Assembly: GCF_014750685.1 (NCBI RefSeq)
Contig: NZ_JAAXGE010000001.1
Span: 558,001 to 622,000, forward strand
DNA from: Bacteroides sp. GM023
GTDB taxonomy: Bacteria; Bacteroidota; Bacteroidia; Bacteroidales; Bacteroidaceae
Direction of reading: 5' to 3'
Length of the DNA: 64,000 nt
Shown here: piece after piece, positions 18,016 to 29,800 of the stretch
Position numbering within the stretch: position 1 is the stretch's first letter
Layout of the letters: each line of letters begins with the position of its first letter
Program-made: the position numbers and the translations under genes
The notes under the pieces: model-generated
The model's database searches: none
Told to the model about the DNA's origin: nothing
The model's input: the letters and a program-made list of their open reading frames with translations, nothing else

Positions 18016-19575
18016 ATGAGCAATAAAATTTATCCAATCGGTATTCAGAATTTTGAAAAGATTCGTAATGACGGTTATTTCTATATTGATAAAACGGCAT
18101 TGATGTATCAAATGGTAAAGACGGGCAGTTATTACTTTTTGAGCCGTCCGCGCCGTTTCGGAAAGAGTCTGCTTATCTCCACTTTAGAAGCCTACTTTCA
18201 AGGAAAGAAGGAACTGTTTGCAGGATTAGCAATAGAAAAGTTGGAAAAGGACTGGATAAAATATCCTATCTTGCATTTAGACCTTAATATAGAGAAATAT
18301 GATACGCCGGATAGCCTGGATAATATACTTGAAAAATCGCTGGCGGCATGGGAAAAAATCTACGGTGCCGAACCGTCAGAACGTTCATTTTCCTTACGTT
18401 TTGCCGGTATCATAGAACGCGCTTGTAAGCAGGCGGGACAGCGTGTAGTCATTCTTGTGGATGAATATGACAAGCCTATGCTGCAGGCTATTGGTAATGA
18501 AGAGTTGCAAAAGCAATTCCGAAATACCTTGAAACCATTCTACGGAGCACTCAAAACAATGGACGGTTGTATCAAGTTTGCCTTTCTTACCGGTGTGACA
18601 AAGTTTGGCAAAGTCAGTGTTTTCAGTGACTTAAATAATTTGGACGATATATCAATGTGGAATGAGTATATCGAAATTTGTGGTGTTAGTGAGCGTGAAA
18701 TCCATGAAAATCTGGAAACTGAACTCCATGAATTTGCTGTTGCCAGAGGAATAACATATGACAAACTCTGTGATGAATTGAGAGAGTGCTATGACGGCTA
18801 TCACTTTACGCACAATTCAATAGGTATGTATAATCCGTTCAGCCTGCTTAACGCTTTCAAACGCAAGGAATTCGGCAGTTATTGGTTTGAGACGGGCACG
18901 CCTACTTATTTAGTGAAATTGCTGAAAAAACATCATTATGACCTGGAACGTATGGCACATGAGGAAACCGACGCCCAGGTACTGAACAGCATAGATTCTG
19001 AATCCACCAATCCCATTCCGGTTATTTATCAGAGTGGCTACCTCACTATTAAGGGATATGATGAAGAATTTGGAATGTATCGTTTAGGTTTCCCCAACCG
19101 TGAAGTGGAAGAAGGGTTTATCCGTTTTCTGCTTCCTTATTATGCGAATGTGAATAAAGTAGAATCTCCTTTTGAGATTCAGAAATTTGTCCGTGAAGTG
19201 CGTTCCGGCGATTATGATTCTTTCTTCCGCCGTCTGCAAAGTTTCTTTGCAGATACTACTTATGAAGTGATTCGCGACCAGGAATTACATTACGAAAATG
19301 TGCTTTTTATTGTTTTTAAACTGGTTGGCTTCTACACCAAAGTAGAATATCATACGAGTGAAGGACGCATCGACCTTGTCTTACAGACTGATAAATTCAT
19401 TTATATAATGGAATTTAAACTGAACGGCACAGCCGAGGAGGCTTTGCAGCAAATTAACGACAAGCATTATGCCCTTCCTTTCGAAATGGATGGAAGAAAG
19501 CTCTTTAAAATAGGCATAAACTTCAGTGCGGAAACTCGCAATATCGAGAAGTGGATTGTAGAAACAAAAGACTAG
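18016..19575 (+). CDS. AAA-like ATPase with C-terminal PD-(D/E)XK nuclease domain
   Basis: This belongs to the PF09820 + PF08011 family abundant in Bacteroides: YFYIDKTALMYQM, an arginine-rich Walker A (SRPRRFGKSLLIST, residues 38-50), Walker B VILVDEYDKPM, and a C-terminal nuclease core GRIDLVLQTDKFIYIMEFKL with D, E and K in place. Length (519) is typical. The family's role is not established; mobility or defence functions have been suggested. A second, divergent member lies at 52385-54097. The 3' end overlaps a bidirectional terminator shared with bioD. Two -7 boxes precede it. Confidence 0.85.
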   Translation: MSNKIYPIGIQNFEKIRNDGYFYIDKTALMYQMVKTGSYYFLSRPRRFGKSLLISTLEAYFQGKKELFAGLAIEKLEKDWIKYPILHLDLNIEKYDTPDSLDNILEKSLAAWEKIYGAEPSERSFSLRFAGIIERACKQAGQRVVILVDEYDKPMLQAIGNEELQKQFRNTLKPFYGALKTMDGCIKFAFLTGVTKFGKVSVFSDLNNLDDISMWNEYIEICGVSEREIHENLETELHEFAVARGITYDKLCDELRECYDGYHFTHNSIGMYNPFSLLNAFKRKEFGSYWFETGTPTYLVKLLKKHHYDLERMAHEETDAQVLNSIDSESTNPIPVIYQSGYLTIKGYDEEFGMYRLGFPNREVEEGFIRFLLPYYANVNKVESPFEIQKFVREVRSGDYDSFFRRLQSFFADTTYEVIRDQELHYENVLFIVFKLVGFYTKVEYHTSEGRIDLVLQTDKFIYIMEFKLNGTAEEALQQINDKHYALPFEMDGRKLFKIGINFSAETRNIEKWIVETKD

Positions 19576-19602
19576 CTCGACAAATAGTGAGACTAGTCTT
19601 TT
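19566..19602. terminator. bidirectional terminator between AAA/nuclease gene and bioD
   Basis: AAAAGACTAG (19566-19575) pairs with CTAGTCTTTT (19593-19602), with an inner CTC/GAG pairing. The flanks supply T-runs on both strands. It overlaps the stop codon of the upstream gene. Confidence 0.85.
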
Positions 19603-19624
19603 GTCTTTTGAAGTCACAGGTCAT

Positions 19625-20272
19625 TTACTCTTTTATCTCTGGGACTAATATAAACTTCGTTTCGGGGAAATACTTCTTTAGCCAGCTTTGAATGAAGTTC
19701 ATCGTATCTTGTTGAATAGTTTTATCTTCTACTGTAGGATAGAGATTGTATAATACTGTATCCAATATAATGCCACGTTTTTGTATTGCTTCAAGACTAA
19801 GAAGGGTATGATTGATGCTCCCTAATTTCCCGGAAGTAACAAAGATTAGTGGATATTTCTCTTGGGCGATATAGTCTATTGTCAGAAGTTCGGTGGTTAA
19901 TGGAACCATTAGTCCGCCTGCTCCTTCAAGTAAAACAGAGTCATATCGTTCACTCAGTTCTTCAGTGGCACGTTTGATTTTATCGAAGTCGATAGGGCGG
20001 TTATCCAGTTGGGAAGCAAGATGCGGAGAAGCGGGATAGGAGAAAATTTCCGGCATAGTCAATCCTTCTTCATCTTCTTTAGTGAAAGGGATTCCCATAA
20101 TGCGACGGTGCAAGTCGATGTCTTCGGAATGACCGACGTTTCCTGTTTGGATGAACTTTTGAGTGATGGTACGTTGTCCGTTCTTGTTCCATTCACGAGC
20201 TAAAAAACCGGTGGCATAGCTTTTTCCGGCATCAGTGTCGATACCGCTTACGAAATATACATTCTGTTTCAT
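19625..20272 (-). CDS. bioD: dethiobiotin synthetase
   Basis: BioD closes the ureido ring of dethiobiotin from diaminopelargonic acid using ATP and CO2. The P-loop reads [18 protein letters not shown], the BioD form of GTDTxxGKT with a serine after the lysine. [12 protein letters not shown] is the second family hallmark. Length (215) is normal. It is the last gene of the biotin operon; its start overlaps the bioC stop by 4 bases, indicating translational coupling. The bidirectional terminator at 19566-19602 follows. Confidence 0.93.
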   Translation of the reverse strand: MKQNVYFVSGIDTDAGKSYATGFLAREWNKNGQRTITQKFIQTGNVGHSEDIDLHRRIMGIPFTKEDEEGLTMPEIFSYPASPHLASQLDNRPIDFDKIKRATEELSERYDSVLLEGAGGLMVPLTTELLTIDYIAQEKYPLIFVTSGKLGSINHTLLSLEAIQKRGIILDTVLYNLYPTVEDKTIQQDTMNFIQSWLKKYFPETKFILVPEIKE

Positions 20273-21045
20273 ATAGTTTTCTTTTTTGCGATGATATAAA
20301 TAGGGTGATAGGTCAGGGACACAGAAGTGCCCTGTGTGAATTCTTGTGTGTAACGTTCACTAAATAGTTGTAAGTCACGACGAGTCCGCAGTTGTCCGGA
20401 GGATTGACCGGATATTCCGGTTACTCCTGTAACTCCTGTTTGCTTCAAATGATAAAGTACTTTTATAGGATTGTCGAACGAAAGAGGAATAAGTTCTTCT
20501 TCCGAATGGAGTATATCAAAGTGGGATGACAAGGCGGTTACAAGTTCTTCTCGTGAACGATAAGGAAGGCCGTTTCCTGTTAGCTCGCGTATCTCCTTCA
20601 TATTCTCTTTCCCAAAAGTGCTGAAAGCAAAATAACCTTGCTTATTGAGCAATGTGTTACATCTCTTGAAGAAGTTCTCGGGAGATTCGAACCATTGCAG
20701 GGCGGAACAGGAAGTTATCAATGCGCTTTCGGTAGGGAAGGGAGCTGTTTCTGCATCTCCCGGAAGAAAGGAAACCTGTTCTTTCTTTAATAAATCCTCG
20801 CAACAATATTTCATCTCCGGGCAAAGGTCATTCAATAAGAGTTCTTCCGGGCGAAGGGTTTGAAGCAGCATACGGGAATAAATTCCTGTGCCGCAACCGA
20901 ACTCAATCACTTTCGAGCAGGGGGAAGATATATGTTCCGTAAGCAGGCGAATCATTTTATCTGCTATCTGTCGCTGCACGTTTGCTTCTTTCGGATAGGT
21001 CGTGATGGCCTTTGAGAAACGTTCTGCGATTAGTCGTTTATTCAT
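20269..21045 (-). CDS. bioC: malonyl-ACP O-methyltransferase
   Basis: BioC methylates malonyl-ACP to start pimelate synthesis by the fatty-acid machinery. SAM motif I is [29 protein letters not shown] is the BioC-typical 'LQW' region. Length 258 is normal. It is 9 bases after bioG and overlaps bioD by 4. Together with BioG it makes pimeloyl-ACP, so this strain should make biotin from malonyl-CoA. Other class I methyltransferases look similar, but operon context settles the call. Confidence 0.92.
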   Translation of the reverse strand: MNKRLIAERFSKAITTYPKEANVQRQIADKMIRLLTEHISSPCSKVIEFGCGTGIYSRMLLQTLRPEELLLNDLCPEMKYCCEDLLKKEQVSFLPGDAETAPFPTESALITSCSALQWFESPENFFKRCNTLLNKQGYFAFSTFGKENMKEIRELTGNGLPYRSREELVTALSSHFDILHSEEELIPLSFDNPIKVLYHLKQTGVTGVTGISGQSSGQLRTRRDLQLFSERYTQEFTQGTSVSLTYHPIYIIAKKKTI

Positions 21046-21054
21046 AATGGATGA

Positions 21055-21714
21055 TTATTTAATTTGCATGATTACACTCTCAAAAAGTTCTTGTTGATAA
21101 TGGGCAGCTTCTGCGTATTCAAGAATATCTACCTTGTTTCTCCATGCCAGCCATTGATTATCCGGCAGGAAGATACGGTCGTTCTTGCCTATGATGGCTT
21201 TTTGCCATACAAAATCTGAAGGCGGTAATGACAAGTATTGCTGTTGTATGGCAGCTAATTCCTCTTTGAGTTCTTCGACCGGACGTTGGGGAGCTATTGT
21301 TTGAAAGGCTTTGTAATCGGCTGCCGAACCACACATTCTTCTTTGAAACTTTTGCAACGTTTGTTCGTTCAATCCTTGTAGTGTTCCTTCGAAGATGGCA
21401 GGTGCAATCCCTTTTGTTTCGTGTATAGGGTAAGGAGTTCCGTTGATGGCGATACTTTGAGAGATAGGCAGAGATGGATATTGTTTCATTATTTGAGAAG
21501 CTGCCCATATCCCCATTGACCAGGCAATGAGAGTGATTTCGGAATACTCCTGTAATAAGTTGGCATCAAACTCCAATGAACGGTAATCATAACAAATCAT
21601 CCAATCCTTATCAGTCGGATGAGTTTGCAGGAAAGGAGTTTCATCCATTCCCCAGCCTGCGAAGAAAAGTAATAGATGCTTTTGATTCTTCTTTATGATA
21701 AAATGCTGTTTCAT
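21055..21714 (-). CDS. bioG: pimeloyl-ACP methyl ester esterase, BioG type
   Basis: The protein is a DUF452 alpha/beta hydrolase: [11 protein letters not shown] near the N-terminus and nucleophile elbow AWSMGIW, with the serine replacing the BioH GxSxG context. BioG removes the methyl ester from pimeloyl-ACP methyl ester, ending the BioC-started cycle; it replaces BioH in Bacteroides and other lineages. The likely acid and histidine are in the C-terminal third ([10 protein letters not shown] and YAEAAHYQQ). The start overlaps bioF by 4 bases and bioC follows after 9. Confidence 0.92.
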   Translation of the reverse strand: MKQHFIIKKNQKHLLLFFAGWGMDETPFLQTHPTDKDWMICYDYRSLEFDANLLQEYSEITLIAWSMGIWAASQIMKQYPSLPISQSIAINGTPYPIHETKGIAPAIFEGTLQGLNEQTLQKFQRRMCGSAADYKAFQTIAPQRPVEELKEELAAIQQQYLSLPPSDFVWQKAIIGKNDRIFLPDNQWLAWRNKVDILEYAEAAHYQQELFESVIMQIK

Positions 21715-22865
21715 TCGTTTATCAGTTCTATGAGTTGGTCGATTTCATGCTCTGTGATATCCGCTGTCAGTGAGAAGCGGATGCGTGAAGTCCCTTCGGG
21801 CACAGTAGGCGGACGTACCGGCAATGCATAAAATCCCTTGCGTTGGATTTCTTCCGCTTTATGTATCGTATCCTCACTTGCCCCTACAATCATGGGAACA
21901 ATATGGCTTACTGAAGGGCAGTTGTATCCTTTGTCAGCAAGCGCAGCTTTTAGCTTCCTGCTGATTCGCAGCAAATGAATTCTCTTCTGTTGGAGAGAGG
22001 GCAGATGTTGTAATATCCATGCCGTCCACTGAATATTGATAGGAGGAAGGGCTGTTGTGAATATAAACGTGCGCATCTTATTGACAAGATATTCCCGAAT
22101 GACCTGTCGGCAGACAATATAGGCACCTGTTGAAGCGATTGCTTTTCCGAATGTCCCTACCAGGAAGTCTATCTCATGGATACAATCCTGTTCTTCGGCA
22201 CATCCTAATCCGTTTTCTCCCCGTACACCGAAGGCATGAGCTTCGTCTACATAAAGAAGAATATTGGAATAGCTCTTTTTCAATTGAACGAGAGCGCGAA
22301 GGTCGGCTTCGTCTCCATCCATGCTGAAGATACTTTCGGTGACGATAATGATTTGTTCGTAGGCATCGTGATTCCCGGAAACCAATCGTTCCAACTGGGA
22401 GATGTCATTGTGACGATACCGGATACATTTTGCGGATGACAATCGGATTCCGTCTATCAGACTGGCATGTACCAGTTTATCCGCAAGAATCAATGTTTGC
22501 GCATTACTGACGGCAGGAAGAATCCCTGTATTGGCATGATAACCACTATTAAAAATGAGTGCGCTTTCTACTCCGAACATAGTTGCCAGTTGTTGTTCCA
22601 ACGCTTGATAATCGGAAAAATTACCTGTCAACAATCGGGAAGAAGAGGAACTAGGCAGAAAGGTTTCAGGAGTTATCGTCTTTAAGAATTTCTCTCTTAA
22701 TGATACATTATTAGCCAGTCCGAGATAATCGTTGGAAGACAGATTCAACATCCGTTTTCCGTTCAGAATAACATCCCGTCCATCGTGGACAAGTGGCGGG
22801 AGAGAGCGATAGTTCTTCTTTTCTTTTAGCACAAGAAGCTCCTGATTTATAAAGTCTAATGTCAT
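21711..22865 (-). CDS. bioF: 8-amino-7-oxononanoate synthase
   Basis: BioF is a PLP enzyme joining pimeloyl-ACP (or -CoA) and alanine. The PLP lysine lies in [15 protein letters not shown]; upstream [18 protein letters not shown] is the family's PLP-ring Asp-His motif and [13 protein letters not shown] is also typical. Length 384 is normal. It begins the compact bioF-bioG-bioC-bioD run, all overlapping or 9 bases apart. A 222-base gap with the palindrome array 2 separates it from bioBA upstream, so it may be read through from bioBA or use a promoter in that gap. Confidence 0.94.
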   Translation of the reverse strand: MTLDFINQELLVLKEKKNYRSLPPLVHDGRDVILNGKRMLNLSSNDYLGLANNVSLREKFLKTITPETFLPSSSSSRLLTGNFSDYQALEQQLATMFGVESALIFNSGYHANTGILPAVSNAQTLILADKLVHASLIDGIRLSSAKCIRYRHNDISQLERLVSGNHDAYEQIIIVTESIFSMDGDEADLRALVQLKKSYSNILLYVDEAHAFGVRGENGLGCAEEQDCIHEIDFLVGTFGKAIASTGAYIVCRQVIREYLVNKMRTFIFTTALPPINIQWTAWILQHLPSLQQKRIHLLRISRKLKAALADKGYNCPSVSHIVPMIVGASEDTIHKAEEIQRKGFYALPVRPPTVPEGTSRIRFSLTADITEHEIDQLIELINE

Positions 22866-22964
22866 TATTTATGATTTTTGATAACTGGTATTGATTATGG
22901 GATAAATAGAAATCATAATTTGCTGTTTATGAGATACTTATTGTATATGCGGAATATCCTGCAA

Positions 22965-23047
22965 GTTCCTCACCGAGAAACCACCCTTTCCTCACCGGGG
23001 AACGACCCGTTGCTCACCGAGGAACAGCCCGTTGCTCACCGAGAAAC
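22965..23047. repeat. array 2: four 17-bp palindromes at 22-bp period
   Basis: Units GTTCCTCACCGAGAAAC (22965), TTTCCTCACCGGGGAAC (22987), GTTGCTCACCGAGGAAC (23009) and GTTGCTCACCGAGAAAC (23031) have 5-base spacers and an exact 22-bp period. The ideal arms are GTTCCTC and GAGGAAC around ACC. The array sits between bioBA and bioF and could affect expression of the downstream biotin genes. Confidence 0.88.
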
Positions 23048-23087
23048 GAACTTTAGGGAGAAGATGAGAAAAACTCGCCTTTGTATG

Positions 23088-25502
23088 TCATCTTTTTTGA
23101 ATAACTTTGAGTAATCCGGAAGTCAATTTACTTAGTTGTTCGGGAGTAATAATGAAAGGCGGCATCAGATAAACCAGTTTGCCGAATGGACGTACCCAAA
23201 TACCTTCTTCCACAAAGCGTTGTTGCATATATGCCATATTCACCGGACGTTTCATTTCAATGACTCCGATTGCCCCTAGTATCCTTACATCAGCTACTTG
23301 TGGCAACTCCCGTGCAGGCGCTAATTCTTCTTTTAATTGAGCTTCGATTCGCTTCACATTCTCCTGCCAACCGGATTCAATCAATAAGCGGACGGATGCG
23401 CAAGCCACCGCACAAGCGAGTGGATTTCCCATAAAGGTAGGCCCGTGCATAAAGGCTCCCGGAGCATGGTTGGAGATGGTATCTGCCACCTGATTACTTG
23501 CCAAAACCGCAGAAAGCGTCATATATCCGCCGGTCAATGCCTTTCCGATACACATAATATCCGGTTCTACTCCGGCGTGTTCCCAAGCGAAAAGTTTGCC
23601 TGTTCGTCCGAATCCCGTTGCTATTTCATCGAAGATGAGAAGAAGTCCGTGTTCCCGGCAGAGCTTTTCCGCTTCGCGCAGATATTGCGGATGATAAAAC
23701 CACATACCACCTGCTCCCTGCACAATCGGTTCAAGAATAAGTGCTGCTAATTCATCCGAATGTTTTTCAATCGTCTCCCGCAAAGGGGCAATATCTTCAG
23801 GATTCCACTCCCCGTCAAACCGGGAAACCGGAGCCGGAACAAAATGGCGGACAGGAAGCGCCGTCCCGAAAAGACTGTGCATTCCCGTCACCGGGTCGCA
23901 GACGGACATGGCATTCCAGGTATCTCCGTGATAACCGGAACGGATGGTCACGAAATTATTCTTATCGGGTTTTCCTGCTGCATACCAGTATTGTACAGCC
24001 ATCTTCAAAGCGACTTCAACAGCTACCGAACCGGAGTCTGCATAGAATATCTTCTGCATGGATGGCGGAACCAATGGCAATAGTAATTTCCCCAATTCAA
24101 TGGCAGGTTCATGTGTCAATCCACCGAACATCACATGAGACATTTTGTCCAACTGTTCTTTGGCCGCCTGGTTCAATGCCGGATGATTGTATCCATGAAC
24201 GGCACACCACCAGGATGACATTCCTTCAATAAGTGTCCGCCCATCTTCAAGGGTAATGGTAGCGCCATCCGCCCGTTCCACTTTATAGACAGGAAGCGGG
24301 TCGGTAGTAGAAGTATAGGGATGCCATATATGTTCGCGGTCGAACTGTGAACTTGCGAAATGATACCCTTCTTCCTGAATCATCTTCTTGTCTTCCGAAA
24401 CTTTGGAGCCGAGTGTCGTCAGCAAGTCACCTACAATAGCCGAATTAATTCCAATATGCAATGCCTTGTGCATCGCTTCGGAAGAGAGTTGCGAACGTCC
24501 ACCGGCAAAGCGGAGAAAAGCCGTCGGGTTGATAAAGCGGAATAAAGCAATCGTCCGGAGAATTTCTTCTTCGCTCAAAGGCTTTTCGTTCTCCAATGGC
24601 GTTCCGGGGATTGGGCTCAGCAGATTGATAGGGATGGACTGAACATTCAGTTCTGCCAGTGTGAAGGCAAATTCAATTCGTTGCTCCATCGTTTCTCCCA
24701 TACCGATGATACCGCCACAGCAAATATCCATTCCTACATGGCGGGCAGCATCAAGGGTTGCGAGCTTCTGCTCTTGTGTATGAGTGGAGCAGAGTGACGG
24801 GAAGTGAGAAGGAGCAGTTTCGAGGTTGCAGTGATAACGGGTTACGCCTGCTTCATGCAGAGAACGCAGTTCTTCTTCGTTGAGTAAACCCAGCGAAGCG
24901 CAAAGTTGAATCGACGAATGTCGCCGCATATGGCGGACAGTATCACAAAGTTGGGTAATCTGTTTGGGAGAGGGCTTCCGGCCGCTGGTGACGAGGGAGA
25001 AACGGTTGACGTCCTGGGCTTCATTGTATTTTGCCTGTCGGAGACATTCTTCAGCGGGTAGGAGATTGTAGACTTCGGCTTGCGTCTTGTAATGAGAGGA
25101 TTGTGCACACCATTTACAGTTCTCCGGACATCTGCCGGACTTGGCGTTGATGATGGAACACATGTCGAATTCGTGCGAAGCACGTGCGACGGTAATCTCA
25201 TGCGCGGCGGCATAAAGCGCCTCGCTGTCGGCCATGTTGGCCAGCCAAGCGGCCTGGTCGGGCGATATATCCACGCCTGCCAACACTTGGTCTTTAATTT
25301 CTTGAAGTGTCATAAATGTATGATAAGGGATAGTTTGTGCAGCATTCTGCTTGCGAAGGGCAACGTCCACTACATTGAGATGCAGATGACCGATTTGGAA
25401 TTCACGTCCCATACTCGCAAAAGCGGCGTAATTCTTTCTCCCCCAATAGCGGAAGCGGGAAAGAAGGGTGCGTGTAGTCTGTATGTGGCGTTGTTGCTTC
25501 AT
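23088..25502 (-). CDS. bioBA: fused biotin synthase and DAPA aminotransferase (BioB-BioA)
   Basis: Residues 64-385 are biotin synthase: the radical SAM cluster CPENCKWC follows SIINAKSGR, and [10 protein letters not shown] is near its end. BioB inserts sulfur into dethiobiotin. Residues 390-804 are the PLP aminotransferase Bio[46 protein letters not shown] and PLP lysine in [11 protein letters not shown]. BioA makes diaminopelargonic acid with SAM as amino donor, so one chain carries two non-consecutive pathway steps. The BioB domain normally starts near MTLQEIKDQ (ATG at 25313); the extra 63 residues include [19 protein letters not shown] promoter just upstream of 25502 makes the long start plausible. 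Confidence 0.9.
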   Translation of the reverse strand: MKQQRHIQTTRTLLSRFRYWGRKNYAAFASMGREFQIGHLHLNVVDVALRKQNAAQTIPYHTFMTLQEIKDQVLAGVDISPDQAAWLANMADSEALYAAAHEITVARASHEFDMCSIINAKSGRCPENCKWCAQSSHYKTQAEVYNLLPAEECLRQAKYNEAQDVNRFSLVTSGRKPSPKQITQLCDTVRHMRRHSSIQLCASLGLLNEEELRSLHEAGVTRYHCNLETAPSHFPSLCSTHTQEQKLATLDAARHVGMDICCGGIIGMGETMEQRIEFAFTLAELNVQSIPINLLSPIPGTPLENEKPLSEEEILRTIALFRFINPTAFLRFAGGRSQLSSEAMHKALHIGINSAIVGDLLTTLGSKVSEDKKMIQEEGYHFASSQFDREHIWHPYTSTTDPLPVYKVERADGATITLEDGRTLIEGMSSWWCAVHGYNHPALNQAAKEQLDKMSHVMFGGLTHEPAIELGKLLLPLVPPSMQKIFYADSGSVAVEVALKMAVQYWYAAGKPDKNNFVTIRSGYHGDTWNAMSVCDPVTGMHSLFGTALPVRHFVPAPVSRFDGEWNPEDIAPLRETIEKHSDELAALILEPIVQGAGGMWFYHPQYLREAEKLCREHGLLLIFDEIATGFGRTGKLFAWEHAGVEPDIMCIGKALTGGYMTLSAVLASNQVADTISNHAPGAFMHGPTFMGNPLACAVACASVRLLIESGWQENVKRIEAQLKEELAPARELPQVADVRILGAIGVIEMKRPVNMAYMQQRFVEEGIWVRPFGKLVYLMPPFIITPEQLSKLTSGLLKVIQKR

Positions 25503-25534
25503 TGATTTTTTACTTTTTGTTCCGTAGAACGCGG

Positions 25535-25565
25535 CAAATGTACAAAGATTCTTTGGATAAGCAAA
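25535..25565 (-). promoter_or_regulatory. promoter of the biotin operon
   Basis: On the minus strand, TTTG (25562-25565), a 19-base spacer and TACATTTG (25535-25542) give a full Bacteroides promoter. Transcription should start near 25528, only about 26 bases before the ATG at 25502. Confidence 0.7.
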
Positions 25566-25588
25566 CAGTTTGGCGGTTTCTGATATTT

Positions 25589-26704
25589 CTACTTCGATTT
25601 CTTTTTCCTGTATTCCTTGCGTAGATTGAAGTTGAATCCGGCATATACCTGGAGAGTTCCGAAGCCATTGTCCAAAGAGAAATTGTTGCGATGATAATTG
25701 TAGTTTTTCCCAACGAAAGAAGAGCCTACGAAGTACTTTCCGTTATTATAGACTACGCCTGCACGGAGCAGGAAATCGAGATTCAGCTTGCCATACCATG
25801 TTTTTCCTTCGTGAGTTTCCGCGTCTACATCGGAAGCCTTGTAGGCAATGGCGGGAGTCAGAGACAGGCAAGCCAGGCAGTTGCGTGCAAATACCCAATT
25901 GTAGGCATAGCCGAAACTGATATTGGCATTGGTATATTTTATCTTATTGACTTTCATGGCGGGATTCATATTCGCTTGTATATATTCCGGCAATTGCAGA
26001 TAGTCAAAATCGAGATTGTGCTTCGATATGGAAAAACCGGCAATAAATGTCCCCGCATTACGCCGTTGATTGGTGGACTGGCTGAAAGCTGCCGGATAAG
26101 AGAATTTCCGGTTGTTGAATATGTAGTATAAATTCAATCCCTTTATATCTACTTTCAGACCGCTGAAGTTCTCCGAATAGTTGGAAGGAATCTCGTCAGA
26201 GAATCCTCTGATTTTATGAATCTTATAATTATTACCCGTGCGGCGGTAGAAGATGTCCACCCCTAACTTGGAACTATAAAGACTTAAATCAAACTCTGTC
26301 CCTCTGTTCTTCCGGTTCGTCTTTCTATAAATATCATCGACATCGACAGACCATCCCAGGAAAATCCATCTCCACCCGAAGTACAATCCTATCTTGTTAT
26401 GCGGATTAGGCGAGAAGCTAAGTTTCTGTGGTTGGGGAAGTTCGCTGGTGACCGAGTAATATTCAAAGTTGCTGAAATGGGTAACCATTAGCGCATAATT
26501 GTAGCGGTTGGGACTGATGTAAAGCGTATCGAAATCACTGAAATTCATGAATTTCTTGATAGCCCTCTTGAATGCGCCGGGTTTGGCGATATTTGCCGAA
26601 TCTCCCTGCACACTGTCGGCTACGGAAATATTCTCCTTTCCAGGTTGTGCCTGTAAGGAGAGCGACAATAACAGAGAAATATATAAAACAATCTGTCTTA
26701 CCAT
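25589..26704 (-). CDS. DUF4421 outer-membrane-type protein
   Basis: The signal peptide ([20 protein letters not shown]) supports the ATG at 26704 over the upstream ATG at 26743. The remainder is beta-strand rich with aromatic-ended repeats ([60 protein letters not shown]), as in DUF4421 barrels of Bacteroidetes. Function is unknown. It is monocistronic; the biotin operon promoter starts right after its stop. It is divergent from susC with no recognisable shared promoter. Confidence 0.75.
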   Translation of the reverse strand: MVRQIVLYISLLLSLSLQAQPGKENISVADSVQGDSANIAKPGAFKRAIKKFMNFSDFDTLYISPNRYNYALMVTHFSNFEYYSVTSELPQPQKLSFSPNPHNKIGLYFGWRWIFLGWSVDVDDIYRKTNRKNRGTEFDLSLYSSKLGVDIFYRRTGNNYKIHKIRGFSDEIPSNYSENFSGLKVDIKGLNLYYIFNNRKFSYPAAFSQSTNQRRNAGTFIAGFSISKHNLDFDYLQLPEYIQANMNPAMKVNKIKYTNANISFGYAYNWVFARNCLACLSLTPAIAYKASDVDAETHEGKTWYGKLNLDFLLRAGVVYNNGKYFVGSSFVGKNYNYHRNNFSLDNGFGTLQVYAGFNFNLRKEYRKKKSK

Positions 26705-26863
26705 GCGATTCTTCGTAGCCGTTATGAATGTCTTTGGTTTCACGAATGTACTACCTTTCGTTGATTTATACTAGCAATCTTCTAAAAAATGTTTCGTTTC
26801 CTAAACAAAAAACTTCTAAATACTGTTAGTACAGCTAGCAAATAAATATTAAGCCACAAAATT

Positions 26864-29800
26864 ATGAGAATCTATTTACGTTTATTAGCAGCGTCTCTTC
26901 TGCTTCTTGCAGGGAATATATTGTATGCAGAAGCACAGCAGGAGAAGCGCGTGACAGGTACGGTGACCTCTGAAGGAGAGCCCTTGCCTGGTGTGTCTGT
27001 ACAATTGAAAGGAGCATCTTCAGGCACAATCACCGATATTGATGGAAATTACTCTGTCGAAGCTCCGGCTACCGGCACTTTGGTATTCCGTTTTGTAGGG
27101 ATGCGCACAGTAGAACAACCGGTAAACAACCGAAATGTGATAAATGTTGCCTTGGAATCAGAAAGTAAAGAACTGGACGAGGTGATGGTAGTAGCGTATG
27201 CCACCGCCAAGAAATATAGTTTTACCGGAGCTGCTTCGACCATGAAGGCAGGGGAAATCGAAAAGTTGCAGACTTCCAGCGTATCGCGTGTCTTGGAAGG
27301 TACCGTGTCCGGTGTGCAGGCAAGTGCGGCAAGTGGACAGCCGGGTACGGATGCCGAAATCCGTATTCGTGGTATCGGTTCTATCAACGCTTCCAGTGCT
27401 CCGCTTTATGTAGTGGACGGTGTTCCGTTTGATGGGAGTGTGAACTCCATCAATCCCGATGATATATCTTCGATGACTGTTCTGAAAGATGCCGCGTCTG
27501 CCGCCTTGTACGGTTCCCGTGGCGCGAATGGTGTGATTATTATCACTACCAAGCAGGGCGAACAGAACTCGAAAGCAACGGTAAAAGTGAAAGCGTCTTT
27601 AGGAGGTTCCAACCGTGCAGTCCGCGACTATGACCGTGTCAGCACCAACCAATATTTTGAATTATATTGGGAAGCACTTCGCAATCAGTATGCCAAAAGT
27701 TCTGACTACACACCGGCAACTGCCGCGGCACAGGCTTCCAAAGATTTAGTTACGAAATTAATGGGTGGAGGTCCTAATCCTTACGGCCCGCAATATGCAC
27801 AACCGGTCGGCACGGACGGTAAACTGATAGAAGGTGCCCGCCCGTTATGGGATTCTAATTGGAGTGACGCTATGGAACAACAGGCACTTCGCACAGAACT
27901 GAACCTGAGTGTTTCCGGTGGTGGAAAAGCCAATCAGTATTTCTTCTCCGCCGGATATCTGAATGACAAAGGTATCGCCCTCGAATCCGGTTATCAACGT
28001 TTCAACCTGCGTTCCAACATTACCAGTGAAATAACTTCCTGGTTGAAAGGCGGCGTCAACTTGAGTTTTGCCCATTCCATGCAGAACTATCCGGTTTCTT
28101 CCGACTCCAAAACGAGTAACGTGATTACAGCCGGACGTACCATGCCGGGCTTTTATCCGATTTATGAAATGAATACCGACGGCAGTTACAAACTGGATGA
28201 AAGCGGAGACCGTATTTACGATTTCGGTTCGTATCGTCCTTCCGGTTCTATGGCTAACTGGAACTTGCCCGCTACTTTGCCCCTGGATAAGTCGGAACGT
28301 ATGAAAGATGAAGTTTCCGGCCGTACTTTCCTGGAAGCTACGATTATCGAAGGATTGAAATTCAAGACGAGTTTCAACTTCGATTTGATTAACTATAATA
28401 CATTGGATTATACGAACCCCAAACTAGGCCCGGCGAAGGAAAACGGTGGCGGTGTCAGCCGAATGAATACCCGTACTTTCTCCTGGACATGGAATAATAT
28501 TGCCACTTATGAAAAGACGATTGGTGAACATCATTTCAATGTCCTTGCCGGTATGGAAGCATATTCTTATCGTTATGATGAACTGACTGCGTCACGTTCT
28601 AAAATGGCGCAACCCGATATGCCGGAACTGGTAGTCGGCTCACAGTTGACCGGTGGTTCGGGATATCGCATCGACTATGCGCTGGTCGGCTATCTTACCC
28701 AACTGCTCTACGACTATCAGAATAAATATTTCTTCTCGGCATCTTACCGTCGCGACGGTTCTTCACGCTTTGCGCCGGAGACTCGTTGGGGAAACTTCTG
28801 GTCATTGGGTACTTCCTGGCGTATCGACCGTGAAGAGTTTATGGCAAGCACTTCCGACTGGCTGTCTGCCTTGACTCTGAAAATGAGCTACGGTGCACAG
28901 GGAAATGATAACCTTGGTACTTACTATGCAAGCAAGGGACTTTATAGTATCGTCTCCAATTTGGGCGAGAATGCATTAGTCTCCGACCGTATGGCAACTC
29001 CGAACCTGAAATGGGAAACGAACCTGAACTTTAACGTCGGTATTGACTTCTCTCTGTTTAACAACCGCTTTTCCGGTTCGTTCGATTTCTTTACGCGTCG
29101 TTCGAAAGACTTGCTTTATTCCCGTCCGATAGCTCCCTCTTTGGGATATGGTTCTATTGACGAGAACGTAGGAGCTTTGAAAAATACAGGTATAGAACTG
29201 GTACTTAACGGAACGATTATCAATCAGAACGGTTGGGTATGGAAACTGGGTATGAACCTCACTCACTATAAGAATAAGGTGACAGACCTTCCATTGAAAG
29301 ATATGCCGCAAAGCGGTGTGAACAAGCTCCAGGTAGGTCGCTCTGTTTATGATTTCTATATGAAAGAATGGGCAGGCGTAGACCCTGAGAATGGTGACCC
29401 ATTGTGGTATATGGACGAGGAAGATGCCAACCACAACCCGACAGGAAAACGTATCACCACGAATGATTATGCTTCGGGAGATTATTATTATGTCAACAAA
29501 TCGTCTCTTCCGAAAGTATATGGCGGTTTCAATACGTCACTTTCCTGGAAAGGATTCGACCTCTCTGCCATCTTTGCTTACAGCATCGGCGGATATATCT
29601 ACAACCGTGATATTACAATGATTCTGCATAACGGTAGTTTGGAAGGACGTGACTGGTCGACAGAAATTCTGCGACGTTGGACACCGGAAAACCGGGATAC
29701 CGATGTTCCTGCTTTGAGTACAACCTCTAATAACTGGAACTCGGCATCCACCCGCTTCTTGCAAAACAACTCCTATATGCGATTGAAGAACCTGACGCTC

